A DNA stretch of 64,000 nt from Ypsolopha sequella. Lineage: Eukaryota; Arthropoda; Insecta; Lepidoptera; Ypsolophidae. Every line of letters begins with the position of its first letter. Within the stretch, counting starts at the first letter, position 1. A program made the translations under genes and the position numbers. Where the stretch lies: contig OW203988.1 in assembly GCA_934047225.1 (NCBI GenBank), forward strand, positions 11,318,229 to 11,382,228, in the 5' to 3' direction. Shown here in pieces: positions 1 through 10,306 of the stretch. The notes under the pieces are model-generated. The model worked only from the letters and a program-made list of their open reading frames with translations, did no database searches and had not been told where the DNA came from.

Positions 1-1019
1 GTTCTGAAAGGCCTGTTCGTTCACGTTACTGCCGTGATCGACTTCACGAAGAAATTCCGCAGATCAAGACATTTTCGTACTTAGTGGTTGACAATAAAAG
101 TACTTTGACAGGGTAGTTCTATCGTGAAATGAATTTTGGGAATGCTTATTGACTTGAACTGCGCATAATTTGATTTCTTATTATAGGTTATTAGGTATTT
201 TAATCGTTCATTATTTGTTATTAGTTTTTATTCAAGATAAGTTGATGTTTATTTGATAGAAATAAAAAAAAATTAAATTACCTCTGTAGTAATTGCGCTG
301 TCATCGCTCATCATTGACATAATATTATTATTACGAATCCTATAAGTTTATGATTATTATGATTTCTATTGTTGCTATTAATTCCTTCTTCCTTGATTGA
401 ACAAAGACGCGACATCAACGAACATCTATTTGATTGAGTTAAGAGGCGACTTAAAAAGTATCCACTTAAATAGTTTACGGTTGTATCTCTGATACAAGCT
501 ACAGCATTTTTTGTACTAGAAACAAGCACAATTTTGGACTTAACTTATGTACCTACCTGCCTACGATATAGTAATTTGTACTTATTAAAAAATATTATGC
601 TAAACGAAAGATATCCTTTTATTAATTCCTTATTTACACAATATAACATGTGTCCCACTGGGGTAGACAGAGACCACTTTGCTATTAATTCTCTTGGCCT
701 CCTTCCAAAGCAAGAGGATGTCACCAGAAAGGTCGGTGCCTCCTGCATTCTCTTTTTTTTCACACTTTGATACGATATGATGTGTGGTAAGGAGATTGGT
801 CGCGGTTCATTTCGATTTGGTTTATTTATCGTAGTCAAAAATTGACATTGTTACATCACTAGCAAAGCAACGAACTAGTGACAACCTACCTAATTAAGAA
901 AAAACTAATACATATCCATCTCTCTCTAACGCACTAAAATGTCGTAAGAAAATCAAGGATAGGTGTCTTTCTCCGCGTATTATTTTAGCCAGGTTTCTAT
1001 TTGTATTCCTTATTCTGAG
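1..1019. repeat. Tandem duplication, left copy (3' end of THAP-type gene)
   Basis: This stretch is nearly identical to 9284-10306 in the same orientation, differing by scattered substitutions and a few short indels. The window starts inside what is the last exon of the THAP-type gene in the right copy; the open frame there runs to a stop near 114. Identity ends at a 41-bp sequence (980-1020) that recurs inverted at 2691-2732. The duplicated segment has open frames on both strands, but they do not look coding. Confidence 0.9.
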
Positions 1020-2732
1020 GTCTAAGCAATGAAATCAAAATAGTCGAAAAGTAGAAAATTCTCGAAAGATTTTCAAATAATAAAAAAATACGTGGAACTA
1101 TACTTGAGCAAAAATTTGACGTGCGTGCGACCACACCCGCCTAACATGCCATCTCTTTTGCACGCACGTCAAATTTCAATCTCAAGTTGATGTTGATGAA
1201 AATCAGAATTACGCGGTAGACCCGCCGTATTTAAAATAGTGAACAACTTTCACAAAGCAACTTCAGTGCGCAAATGAAAAGAATGTAAATACACGTTCAA
1301 AAATACTTACGGAGACGTTATTTTTAGTGCCGAGGAAAAAAAATTTCTTCCCGAATAATGATGCTAGTTTCGACGCGAGTCAAAGGTAAACCTCGAAAGC
1401 GTTCATTTCGGGAGTAAAACAAGCCATTTTTAACTCGGTATGAACGATACTTTTTCTACTACCTTTCAGGTGGAGTAGACATTAATTCATCATCAGAATC
1501 ACTTTCTGAAAAATTCGCCATGTTTTCCCATTTCCTCCCAAATTTTAAGTCTTTTATAATGATGATGGTCTTGCCCCGCGGCTCGACTTGAAGTGGCCAG
1601 TATATTTTTTTCTTGGTTCTCAGACTGCCGGCTGGATTAATTGGCCAGTACCCTTTCATTCTGCCAACTAATAGTTGGCAATAATATACAAGGCCACGAA
1701 ATAATTTCGAATGTCAAGGTAAACTTAGGAACCACAAAAAGAACCTAGCTCCGAATATGGAATGAAATCTCATACAATAGGTATTTCTTACTTACTCGAG
1801 AGTCATTTCGCAACCGGGTCCAGAAAGTTCGATTTTCGAAACTAATTACATGTATGTAATGGAACATTTTACTAAAGGTAGTAGAAAAATATTTTTTCAT
1901 TTCCGCAGATGTTTCCCTGGAGAAAGTCGTATATTACGAGTAGTAGATTATGTGGTTTCATTTAAAGAAACCTGTACAATTACACCAGGGTATGTAAAAT
2001 GCATATAACAATAAGAACTAATTTCTCTACCTGCGACTGCGGCCTTTCTACAAGTCTTGAACTGAATACAATTTGATCTTTCGATTTGGAACGAATTTAT
2101 AAAAATTAGCTACAAAATATGTAAATATACAAATAAAATACTGATTTTTGATCATATTTAAAGTAGCTTCAAAGTAAGTAGTTGCATTTTCCATAACTTG
2201 CATTAGATGCTGGTAGGGCTCAACTGTGGAGGTACCGCCATCTTACTCGCAAACCCCTCCGAACGTTAAAAAATGCAAGTTTTTGAGGTTTTTTTGTATA
2301 GGGACACACGTGGATTTCGATTTCTTAAATTTTTTATGAAAACGTATTGAAATTTCAACTCACTACCTACAACTGAAGCTGTTGAACCCTCCTGTGACGG
2401 ACGCACAGGTACAGAACCCTAAAAATAATAAACAAATACCCTGACTGGCTGACTGATCTATCAACAACGCAACCTAGGAACATGAAATTTGGACTTAAGG
2501 TTCCTTGTATAACGTATACATCCGCTAAGAAGGGATTTTAGGAAATTCCCACGGAACCGGGGGAAACGGGATCCATGCAACGCCGTGTGGCATCCGCTAG
2601 TTGTATTGTATACTAAATTGAAAATAACAATAGTTTACAATTTAGACAGAGCCACAGATAATATAAGATAGAGTATGTATACAATCATACCCTCAGAATA
2701 AGGAATACAAATAGAAGCCTGACTAAAATAAG
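980..2732. repeat. Inverted 41-bp repeats bounding 1.7 kb
   Basis: A sequence at 980-1020 reading through TTTCTATTTGTATTCC recurs in reverse complement at 2691-2732. The interior (1021-2690) has no recognisable gene. It contains a piece near 2209-2260 related to the LINE/SINE tails at 45849 and 54285, and near 2440-2620 a segment that looks like a common lepidopteran interspersed repeat. The arms may be the ends of one transposon or two independent copies of a short repeat. Confidence 0.5.
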
Positions 2733-2746
2733 AACTGGGCATTAGC

Positions 2747-3250
2747 CATTGTACTCATCTAGGCTACGTTTCAGAACGTGTGATCTTCGTGCGAAATTTC
2801 ACTCATTTTTAAGAAAGAGACAAAGCTATATACTAGAAAGAGAATGAAAGATCTGGTTTTGAAACGCTTGCGAGTGATTCCCGTGAGAAAAGCGTTTTGA
2901 AACGGTCTGGAGTGACACACGTCAAGTAAATACATAACCTCAAATCAAAATAAATAAATTAAGTAAAGTACCTAAATACCTATTGCTTTTAATATGGATG
3001 GCATTGCAACCTTTGCATTTGCAAGCCATAATCCTTTCGAAACATTTTCCCGTATTCGTAAGGAAATGTTGAATTCTATTTTCAAAAATTGTCCGAATCC
3101 CGAGAAAACTCCGAAACAACTGTCAGGCGAATTTTAACGGTACCCAAACAGAGTTAGAAATCGCACTTGTCAGTGCGATATTCACATTTCCCGAAAGCGT
3201 TTCTAAACACATATCGCAACTGTCAGGTAACAGTTCGTTTACCCTCGGTT
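2747..3250. repeat. Dispersed repeat, inverted partner at 63120-63545
   Basis: Two blocks match the far end of the window in reverse complement: about 2763-2850 with 63448-63535, and about 3061-3200 with 63135-63260. Shared landmarks are ACGTGTGATCTTCGTG and CACTTGTCAGTGCGATATTC. No open frame of note was seen. This is an unclassified interspersed element. Confidence 0.65.
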
Positions 3251-3690
3251 TCACTCGGGTCGATTTTTGAACGATGCAGGGTAAAATTCGCATCGCTCCG
3301 AGTGATAATCACGCGTTACGAAACGTACCCCTAACGTAAATTACTTCTGTGTACGAGTGAATGAAACGACGGACCGCACTTACTTTATATTTTTTCCTGG
3401 TGTGTCACTAGATTGAACCAAACAAATGTCAGATGGATGTAATTTGGATGTATTTTAAATATTATAATACCATCAAATTAAATATGTCTCATCATTGTAT
3501 CGTTGTGTTGTAATATCGTTCGTTGCGTGCATCACATCTTAATTTGGTGGCATCGAAATGTCTATTGCATTTTGCGAAAGCTTACAGCTTCACCGAGAGA
3601 AATTAAATATTTTGGTGCTCTTCCTCTCAAAATTCGTGAAAGTGTGATTTATTATTGTTTGTGTTGATTGTTTTTTTAACATTGTAATAA

Positions 3691-3757
3691 AATGTTTTGT
3701 GCGATTGAAGGCTGTAAATCGCATACAGGAAGAAAAGAAAACAACAAGGGTTGGATT
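3691..3757 (+). pseudogene. THAP-domain gene, putative first coding exon
   Basis: From the ATG at 3691 the frame reads M-F-C-A-I-E-G-C-K-S-H, the C-x4-C start typical of a THAP zinc finger, followed by a basic stretch. It is cut by an inverted-repeat element beginning at 3756. The remaining THAP residues appear in frame pieces downstream (5092-5242 and 9074-9114), so these are probably the exons of one THAP-domain gene or THAP-bearing transposon gene. THAP fingers bind DNA; the rest of the protein is not identified. The original splice donor could not be placed because the insertion sits at the exon end. It is called a pseudogene because of the insertions and a stop codon in the next exon. 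Confidence 0.5.
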
Positions 3758-4809
3758 TAGTATCGTTTGGCAGTTGTATGGGGGTGAAAGTGGTTAAAGC
3801 TGGTAAAGGGGGGGGTCCCCGATTATCCCCGATTATATATATTAAAAGGTAATGCACAATTTTCGAGAAATAAATGAAAATTGTTTCTTACCTAAAATCA
3901 GGTAAAAAGCGAAAACGGAACGTTAAAATGGGCGTTTGACAACCAAATCTGTCCTAGTTTATTGTCTGTGGTGCAAAATATTGTGCAATAACGATGAAAC
4001 GGAACGCAAAAAAAATAAAATGCGTCATGTGTTACTGTCATTCGTAATTCGTTTATTCATTCCGTTTCTCCTCAAGTTCCGTGAATGTTCTCCCTGTGCT
4101 GTGTGGTGTTTTTGTTTTGGTTTTCTTCGACGACTTTGGCTTGTTTCCTGGACTTGTTTGCATTCCCGATTGAAATCCTGCTCAAAAGGAGGTTAGTGTA
4201 CCCCACTTCATGATTAAAATAGGTTAAATCTGCTTCAAAACCGAATCAGAGCACCCCGATTCTATACAGTCTTGTGGCTACTACCCCTAGAGTGTATATA
4301 AAAAGCCGAAGGCGCGAAGGGAGGGCAGCCCCCGCCCGCCGTAATAAAGCTTAGGCACCTGCGTGAGCCGTAGCGGCTGAGGCTGTTCGGCGACCAACAA
4401 GCCGAAGCTGTGGAGGCGAGCACAGGTGCCTGTGCTTTGTTACGCAAGGGCGAAAGGGCTGCACTTCCCACAGCGCCGTAGCCGATGCAGAAGTGAATTT
4501 GTGATATAAAAGTGACTTCAGTATTGATAGGTTCAAATGGTTCAAAAATTTACTTCTGCACTGGTAGGTTCAAGGTTAAAAGAAGGGAGGTTTCTGCACT
4601 CCCAGTTTATAAGGAAGTTCTTCCATCTCCCCCCACCTTACTTTAAAAATATAACCTGAATTTGTTGATTATAACCTCAGGAAAGTAAAAAATTAATTAT
4701 AAAAAAACGATGCATTACCTTTTAATGGGGGGGGTACCAGGGGGTAGGGGTCCACCCCCCCACCCTCCCCCCACCCCCACCCCCCCTCCGCCTGCCAAAC
4801 GATACTAAA
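3756..4809. mobile_element. Terminal-inverted-repeat element inside THAP locus
   Basis: The ends are perfect inverted repeats, TTTAGTATCGTTTGGCAG at 3756-3773 and its complement at 4792-4809. A second inverted pair lies inside: ATTAAAAGGTAATGCA at 3841-3856 against 4711-4726. G-runs flank both arms. The interior (about 4290-4500) is GC-rich and unlike the surrounding AT-rich DNA. No transposase frame is visible, so this looks non-autonomous. It interrupts the end of the putative first THAP exon. Confidence 0.75.
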
Positions 4810-5090
4810 TTTTAACCCTAAAACTCAGTAACAATAATAGTAGTTCTTGTAAATCAAACTCGTGTTCAATTCTACACCGATATTTGCCTGTTTTACTCGT
4901 ATATAGATTTTCTGCCGACTATGAGAGGTTATGTTTTTTCGTATAGTGATGTACTAAAGTCCGTGTGGCAAACTATCGAACATTGGTTCCCGCGGCAGCC
5001 GTGCATAAAGGATAATACCGCAGATTAATTGCAGCGCGAGTTAAAACAAAAATAATGCCGAATAAATATCGCTATATTTTTTTGTTACAG

Positions 5091-5242
5091 ATTTCCAAAA
5101 AGGGAAGAATTAAAAAGTGAATGGCTTAGACGAATAATTTGACTGAATTGGGCAATTAAAAAAAGCGGTCATATTTGTTCGAAACACTTTACGTCGGATT
5201 CTTTTGGACCAAACGAAAATTTAAAATGGAGACTTTTAAAAG
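5091..5242 (+). pseudogene. THAP-domain exon, 5' part
   Basis: After a good acceptor (tttgttacag, ending 5090) the frame reads RFPKREELKSEWLRRII, a TGA stop at 5140-5142, then L-N-W and ICSKHFTSDSFGPNENLKWR. These are the middle and C-terminal signatures of a THAP zinc finger: the F-P-K strand, the tryptophan, and C-x2-H with the trailing S-F. The stop replaces one residue between otherwise continuous homology, so the exon is disabled. It ends at 5242, where the composite transposon begins. The frame resumes directly after the transposon at 9074 with D-A-L-P-T-L-Y-L, the usual A-V-P-T-x-F tail of THAP domains. Confidence 0.7.
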
Positions 5243-5810
5243 CAGGGCCTCAATTCCGGGCTCGAAGGAAATATCCCGACTATGGAGATGAATCTCCGTT
5301 TCAAATCTCCGCATCAATGTCCGCTCGAAATCTCAAGACTACGAAAAAACCCTATTCTTGTAGACCATGGAGATGGATTAGCAACGGAGAAGATAATTTC
5401 GTCTTATAGACGTTCCGTTTTTACCGATTAATTTTGAATATAATCGATTGTCTTATTTTTCTTTTTTTAAGTAAAAATAATACGTGTTTCATTTAACAAA
5501 TCTAAGCAAACACATTACGATCAAGAATATTTTAGCATATTGTGGTTCTATAACTATCTTTTTTTTATAATAACTGAAAACAGTAAATAAAAATTAGCGT
5601 GAATCGAAACGCATTGCGCGTGAGTTTGTGTTTATTTTATCCTGAAGCGCTAGTTTGCTTTATGCAAATGTGTTGAGCAAGTTCACATCACAGCATACTT
5701 TTAAATAAAGCGCTTTCAGCGCTGCTGTTGTACATAGACTCCTTAGCGTTCTGTCAAATCTCCTACATTTTATTATTTTAAAGTCGAAATAAATTCATAA
5801 TTTTACAAGA

Positions 5811-7045
5811 ATGCCTCGAATATCCGGCGTTTAGTTGTAAAACCAAGGAATACTGACGAAAAATCAAAAAAGCTGTGGGTCAAGGCATTACGTCTCAAAA
5901 ATTGGAATCCTGGTTCATCTGCCAGGTTATGTCGGAATCACTTTAAACCGGATGATTATTATGATGAAGGTAAACATACTGGTAAGTTACTCCTACTAAT
6001 ATTGTTAAACTTTAAATAATTACATAAATAAGTTAAATAATTAAACTTCTTGGGAGAACGATCATTGTACCTACCTCCCTTGACACGAGTTCCTTTTGGG
6101 GTGGCGTAATACATGCATTAACTTGCTCACCTTTTTTATTCGCGCATCTATAAATTAAGGCTGTCATGGACTAATGCTTTTAATTATACATTTTGAAGCA
6201 TGTAGGTAAATGATTTCAATATCTATATGACAACTAGCTGAACCTCAAGCTAAACCTATCCCGGTTCAGAGCTCGTCACATTTTATTCTGCGTTTCTATA
6301 CTGCAATGATATCATGTTAATAAGTAAATTTTTTTCAGTACTCAGATAAGTGTGCTTCATTAGTTTTGTTTTGCATTGTTTTAGGTTTGAAACGGGAACG
6401 TAAGAACTTGAAGAAAGGTGCTGTTTACAAAACCTGCAAGTCCAACCTCGAAACGAAAACTTAGGTATGATGCACGATGTGCGAAAAACGAAGTAGCAAC
6501 AGACTGGAATCCATCTAACCAAGAACAAATTATTTTTGATGGTTCTGACATCTCTTCAGAAACAGTAATTAAAGCAACTGTCGAAGTAAATACGGATTGT
6601 GCTGGCACAGAGTTTCCTGTACAAAAACCAAGTAATACATTGGCTCAGCAGGCTTCCTGGAGCACATACAAGCACAGTAATACTTTGAAAGTACTAGTTG
6701 GAGCTACACCTGGAGGGTTGTTGTCATACTGCTCTCTGCATATGGTGGATCTACAAGTGACAGACGGACAATAGAACGCAGTGACCTACTTGTAAAATGT
6801 GAATCAGGAGAAACTATTCTGGCTGACCGTGGGTGGATTTAACATGCAAGACATCTTCGTTGCAAACAAACAATGTGACAGTTAACATACCTGCATTCCT
6901 GAAAGGTAAAAGTCAGTTAAAAGGCTTAACTGTACTCCATGACAGAAAACTTGCTAGTAAACAAGTTCACATCGAAAGGTTGATTGGTCTTACTAAGACG
7001 TACAAGATTTTAAAGAGTGACCTGACTATAGTTATATTCAATTAG
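5811..7045 (+). pseudogene. Decayed THAP-DDE transposase of the composite element
   Basis: Three pieces are visible. (1) About 5830-5981: RLCRNHFKPDDYYDEG, the second half of a THAP finger, ending in a consensus donor (g|gtaagt) with a matching acceptor at 6384. (2) 6385-6770: a basic linker, then a region containing VNTDCAGTEF, KPSNTLAQQ and NTLKVLVGATPGG, as in the DDE_Tnp_4 (IS5/Harbinger-like) fold. (3) After a frameshift near 6735: the S-T-S-D-R-Q segment and ILADRGW, then after another shift near 6838: HIERLIGLTKTYKIL. Candidate catalytic residues are all present: D in T-D-C, D in A-D-R-G-W, E in H-I-E-R. The middle of the usual transposase is missing, and the frameshifts make it a pseudogene. 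Confidence 0.72.
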
Positions 7046-7332
7046 CAAGTAAAATATTTTTTGTTTGTTTCTTGTGCTGTAATTTTAGAGAATGCATAGT
7101 TAACATTAATAAATAAATGAGTAAAACACTGGATTGTTGTTTAATTTTTATTGATTATGTCATAATTTTTGTTAACATTAATAAATAAATAAGTAAAGCA
7201 CTGTATTGTGGTTCAATTTTTAATGATTATGTCATAATTTTTATACAAATATGTATCTAAAATAATGGGTTTAAAATAATGATTATAAAAAGCACTCAAC
7301 CAACACTATCCACCATGGCCTCAATAAATTTA

Positions 7333-8700
7333 TCATTTCATACAATATTGCCGTTTGGTACAAAATAGTTTATCCTGTATTTGTCTGTAATGTGGATGAA
7401 TTTTCTTTAATGTAATTTCTCCATCCACATATCCAAAAAATGGAACATTTGTAGGGTTTATCTCTCGATATTTAGCACTATATGGACATTTCAATTCCAA
7501 TACACCATTGGCACCTAAAATACCATCTGCTGAAGCACCAAGAAATGGGTGAGTTTCCAATAGAAATATGCCCCACTTAACTACACTTCTTATGGTAAAC
7601 ATTTCTTCAAATCGTTTGATAGCAAAGGAAATAGAAATAGAAATTAGAAATAGAAATTGTTTATTTGCAAAAAACTTATCTTATTACATTAGGTGTTGGA
7701 ACATCCTTTTAAGTATTAAAAATACCTGTGCCAGGATGCCCCGCTCTTTGATAACTATGGTTATAGTTTTACAAAATAAACTTCATAAATAATTTTAAAC
7801 TTAGTTATTATATAAAAGTGTGAGTGTGTGTTGAGTGTTGAAGGTGTACATGTTTGGTATATATATATAATAATATGAGTTTAGTTATGAATGTAGTTGT
7901 AATTATGAGTGTGTGTGTTTGTAATTATTATAAACTATATCTCCCTAGCCCTGCGACCGGAGTCTTGGGATCAGTATATAATTGCTACTAGGGAGGGTGT
8001 GTGTACTTATATTATATATAATAATAGTTTATGTTTGTAAATGTAGGTTGGTATCTGGAATTTATACAGTGACTTGCATGAGGGCCTCTACTTGATTATA
8101 GTTTAGGTTTTGTAACCATGCCGTGATTGTATTTTTGCATTTGTAAAGTTGTAATGGGAAAATATTTAGTATTCTGTTTGCTTGATTGTATAAATATACA
8201 GATTGCCTTTTAAACTGATGGCTTGCAAACGTAGTATTAACACTATATTTATCCACAATATCTTTCCTTCTTTTCGTATTGTCAGGTTTATAGGGCGTTA
8301 ATTTATGCTTTTGCAATAGAAGTTGGAGAATGTATAATTTTCTAACTGAAAGTAACTGAGTGATAGAGTACAGTGTATCAGTAGGGAATCTATATCGTTT
8401 AAAGTACATTACTTTTAGTAGGGATCTTTGTCCACGTTCCAGCTCCAAAAATTTTGGAACTTTGAAAATTTTGAAAAAAGGGCTCCTGTATATTTCCATG
8501 CATGGTAGCTTTAGAGTGAAAATGCTTCGTTGACATGATTTTTGTAACCAGATGTTTTTACACTACAATGACACACTGAAAATTGCTAGCTGTTATGTGT
8601 GATTTCCTAATAGTGTACTTCCAACTTGAAGTCTGGTATTTTCTTCTACTTTCAGCAGCCTCAGCTTCTGTAAACTAGCTCTGGGCCAAGAATTCATAAT
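7333..8700 (-). pseudogene. YqaJ-type exonuclease of the composite element, split by a LINE
   Basis: The downstream part (7602 to 7333) reads R-F-E-E-M-F-T, then FLGASADGILG and VLELKCPYSAKY, and ends near Y-R-Q-I-Q-D-K-L. These are the hallmarks of YqaJ/lambda-exonuclease-like nucleases: the metal-binding D in G-A-S-x-D-G, the E-x-K of E-L-K-C-P, and the Q-I-Q helix. The upstream part (about 8690 to 8510) reads through ESRRKYQ to SHITASNFQ, matching the family's N-terminal S/T-A-S-N-F motif, and carries an in-frame TAG. A LINE fragment lies between the two. In phages such enzymes degrade DNA ends during recombination; in this transposon type the role is not established. Confidence 0.75.
7621..8505 (-). 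mobile_element. LINE 3' fragment inserted in the YqaJ gene
   Basis: The minus-strand frame 8499-8062 has LERGQRSLLKV, TQLLSVRKLYILQLLLQKHK, a K-R-R-K-D-I-V segment and a tail ending in a conserved L-x-Y-x-x-x-E-A-L, which I associate with the C-terminus of Jockey/CR1-like reverse transcriptase proteins. Its 3' end lies at the low coordinate, with AATAAACAATTTC followed by ragged TTTCTA repeats (7621-7655). The insertion orientation is the same as the nuclease gene it disrupts. Target duplications were not resolved. Confidence 0.65.
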
Positions 8701-9073
8701 AATCGTTGGTAGGTATCCAATCGGTTGCAGGAAATTCACAATGGGTAGCCAAAAGTCATCAAAATTACAGGTACCTGCTTATAAAAGTCCGTAAAACGTA
8801 GCCGAGTCAAATTTTATCAAAAATAACCACACAAAAGCCGTCAAAATGTTGAAGTTTATGTTATTTATTTTGATAATTTGGCAGTTACTGCAACGGAGAT
8901 GTCTATCTCCCCAGCTTATGACCAGTCGAGACATCTCGCTGATTTGCGATCGAAAAATCTACAGATGGAGATCGTTAGAATAGCATTTTTTGTATTTCGA
9001 CGGAGATAAGCACTTTCTCGCCAGATATTTCGACCGTGGAGATCATCTCCATACCTCCGGAATTGGCTTCCTG

Positions 9074-9399
9074 ATGCCTTACCAACGTTATATTTACCAG
9101 ATACAGACACATTGGTAACCTTTAAATAATTATGTATAATTGCATTATCAATCTTGTTTGTAGGTACATGCTTTTACTATACTATAGTATGTTAACTCGA
9201 TAATTTTTCAATTTTAGGCAACAGAACCAGTACCTATGGATGTCTGTGGTTTAGAAAAGTGCATACTTCTATGTTCGCAAATCGTTCTGAAAGGCCTGTT
9301 CGTTCACGTTACTGCCGTGATCGACTTCACGAAGAAATTCCGCAGATCAAGACATTTTCGTACTTAGTGGTTGACAATAAAAGTACTTTGACAGGGTAG
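9074..9399 (+). pseudogene. THAP-domain gene, 3' exons
   Basis: From 9074 the THAP frame resumes (D-A-L-P-T-L-Y-L-P-D-T-D-T-L) and stops at a donor at 9115. A pyrimidine-rich acceptor ends at 9217. In the splice-compatible frame the last exon reads A-T-E-P-V-P-M-D-V and stops at 9365-9367. Another frame stays open to 9397-9399 with a very basic sequence (R-S-E-R-P-V-R-S-R-Y). I cannot decide between them. The last exon from 9284 onward is duplicated at the left edge of the window. Confidence 0.45.
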
Positions 9400-10306
9400 T
9401 TCTATCGTGAAATGAATTTTGGGAATGCTTATTGACTTGAACTGCGCATAATTTGATTTCTTATTACAGGTTATTAGGTATTTTAATCGTTCATTATTTG
9501 TTATTAGTTTTTATTCAAGATAAGTTGATGTTTATTTGATAGAAATAAAAAAAATGAAATTACCTCTGTAGTAATTGCGCTGTCATCGCTCATCATTGAC
9601 ATAATATTATTATTACGAATCCTATAAGTCTATGATTATTATGATTTCTATTGTTGCGATTAATTCCTTCTTCCTTGATTGAACAAAGACGCGACATCAA
9701 CGAACATCTATTTGATTGAGTTAAGAGGCGACTTAAAAAGTATCCACTTAAATAGTTTACGGTTTTATCTCTGATACAAGCTATAGCATTTTTTGTACTA
9801 GAAACAAGCACAATTTTGGACTTAACTTATGTACCTACCTGCCTACGATATAGTACTCGTAATTTGTACTTAATAAAAAATAATATGCTAAACGAAAGAT
9901 ATCCTTTTATTAATTCCTTATTTACACAATATAACATGTGTCCCACTGGGGTAGACAGAGACCACTTTGCTATTAATTCTCTTGGCCTCCTTCCAAAGCA
10001 AGAGGATGTCACCAGAAAGGTCGGTGCCTCCTGCATTCTCTTTTTTTCACACTTTGATACGATACGATGTGTGGTAAGGAGATTGGTCGCGGTTCATTTC
10101 GATTTGGTTTATTTATCGTAGTCAAAAATCGACATTGTTACATCACTAGCAAAGCAACGAACTAGTGACAACCTACCTAATTAAGAAAAAACTAATACAT
10201 ATCCATCTCTCTCTAACGCACTAAAATGTCGTAAGAAAATCAAGGATAGGTGTCTTTCTCCGCGTATTATTTTAGCCAGGTTTCTATTTGTATTCCATAT
10301 TCTGAG
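9284..10306. repeat. Tandem duplication, right copy
   Basis: Matches 1-1019 with a spacing of about 9.28 kb. The match stops at the same interspersed 41-bp sequence that bounds the left copy, which suggests a repeat-mediated breakpoint. Beyond 10306 the sequence is unrelated to that after 1019. Confidence 0.9.

Larger units (their letters stand above)
5243..9073. mobile_element. ISL2EU-like composite DNA transposon (THAP/DDE plus YqaJ nuclease)
   Basis: The element starts CAGGGCCTCAATTCCGG and ends with the reverse complement of a similar sequence (CCGGAATTGGCTTCCTG at 9057-9073). Both ends are followed inward by GGAGAT/ATCTCC motifs, giving imperfect terminal inverted repeats. Inside are a decayed plus-strand transposase with a THAP-like segment and a DDE domain, and a minus-strand YqaJ-family nuclease. 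That pairing is what I recall for ISL2EU elements, relatives of PIF/Harbinger. The host THAP frame continues across the insertion, so boundaries are good to a few bases, although no clear target duplication is seen. Both element genes are broken, so this copy cannot be autonomous. Confidence 0.7.

Noticed and set aside
311..529. 72-codon minus-strand frame repeated at 9593-9811
   Set aside because: The two copies differ at four visible amino acids and essentially every nucleotide change in the frame is non-synonymous, so there is no sign of selection for protein; it lies in the duplicated 3' flank of another gene.
545..838. 97-codon minus-strand frame and its partner at 9827-10036
   Set aside because: More than one frame is open over the same stretch and the copies differ by indels that change the frame ends; no domain recognised.
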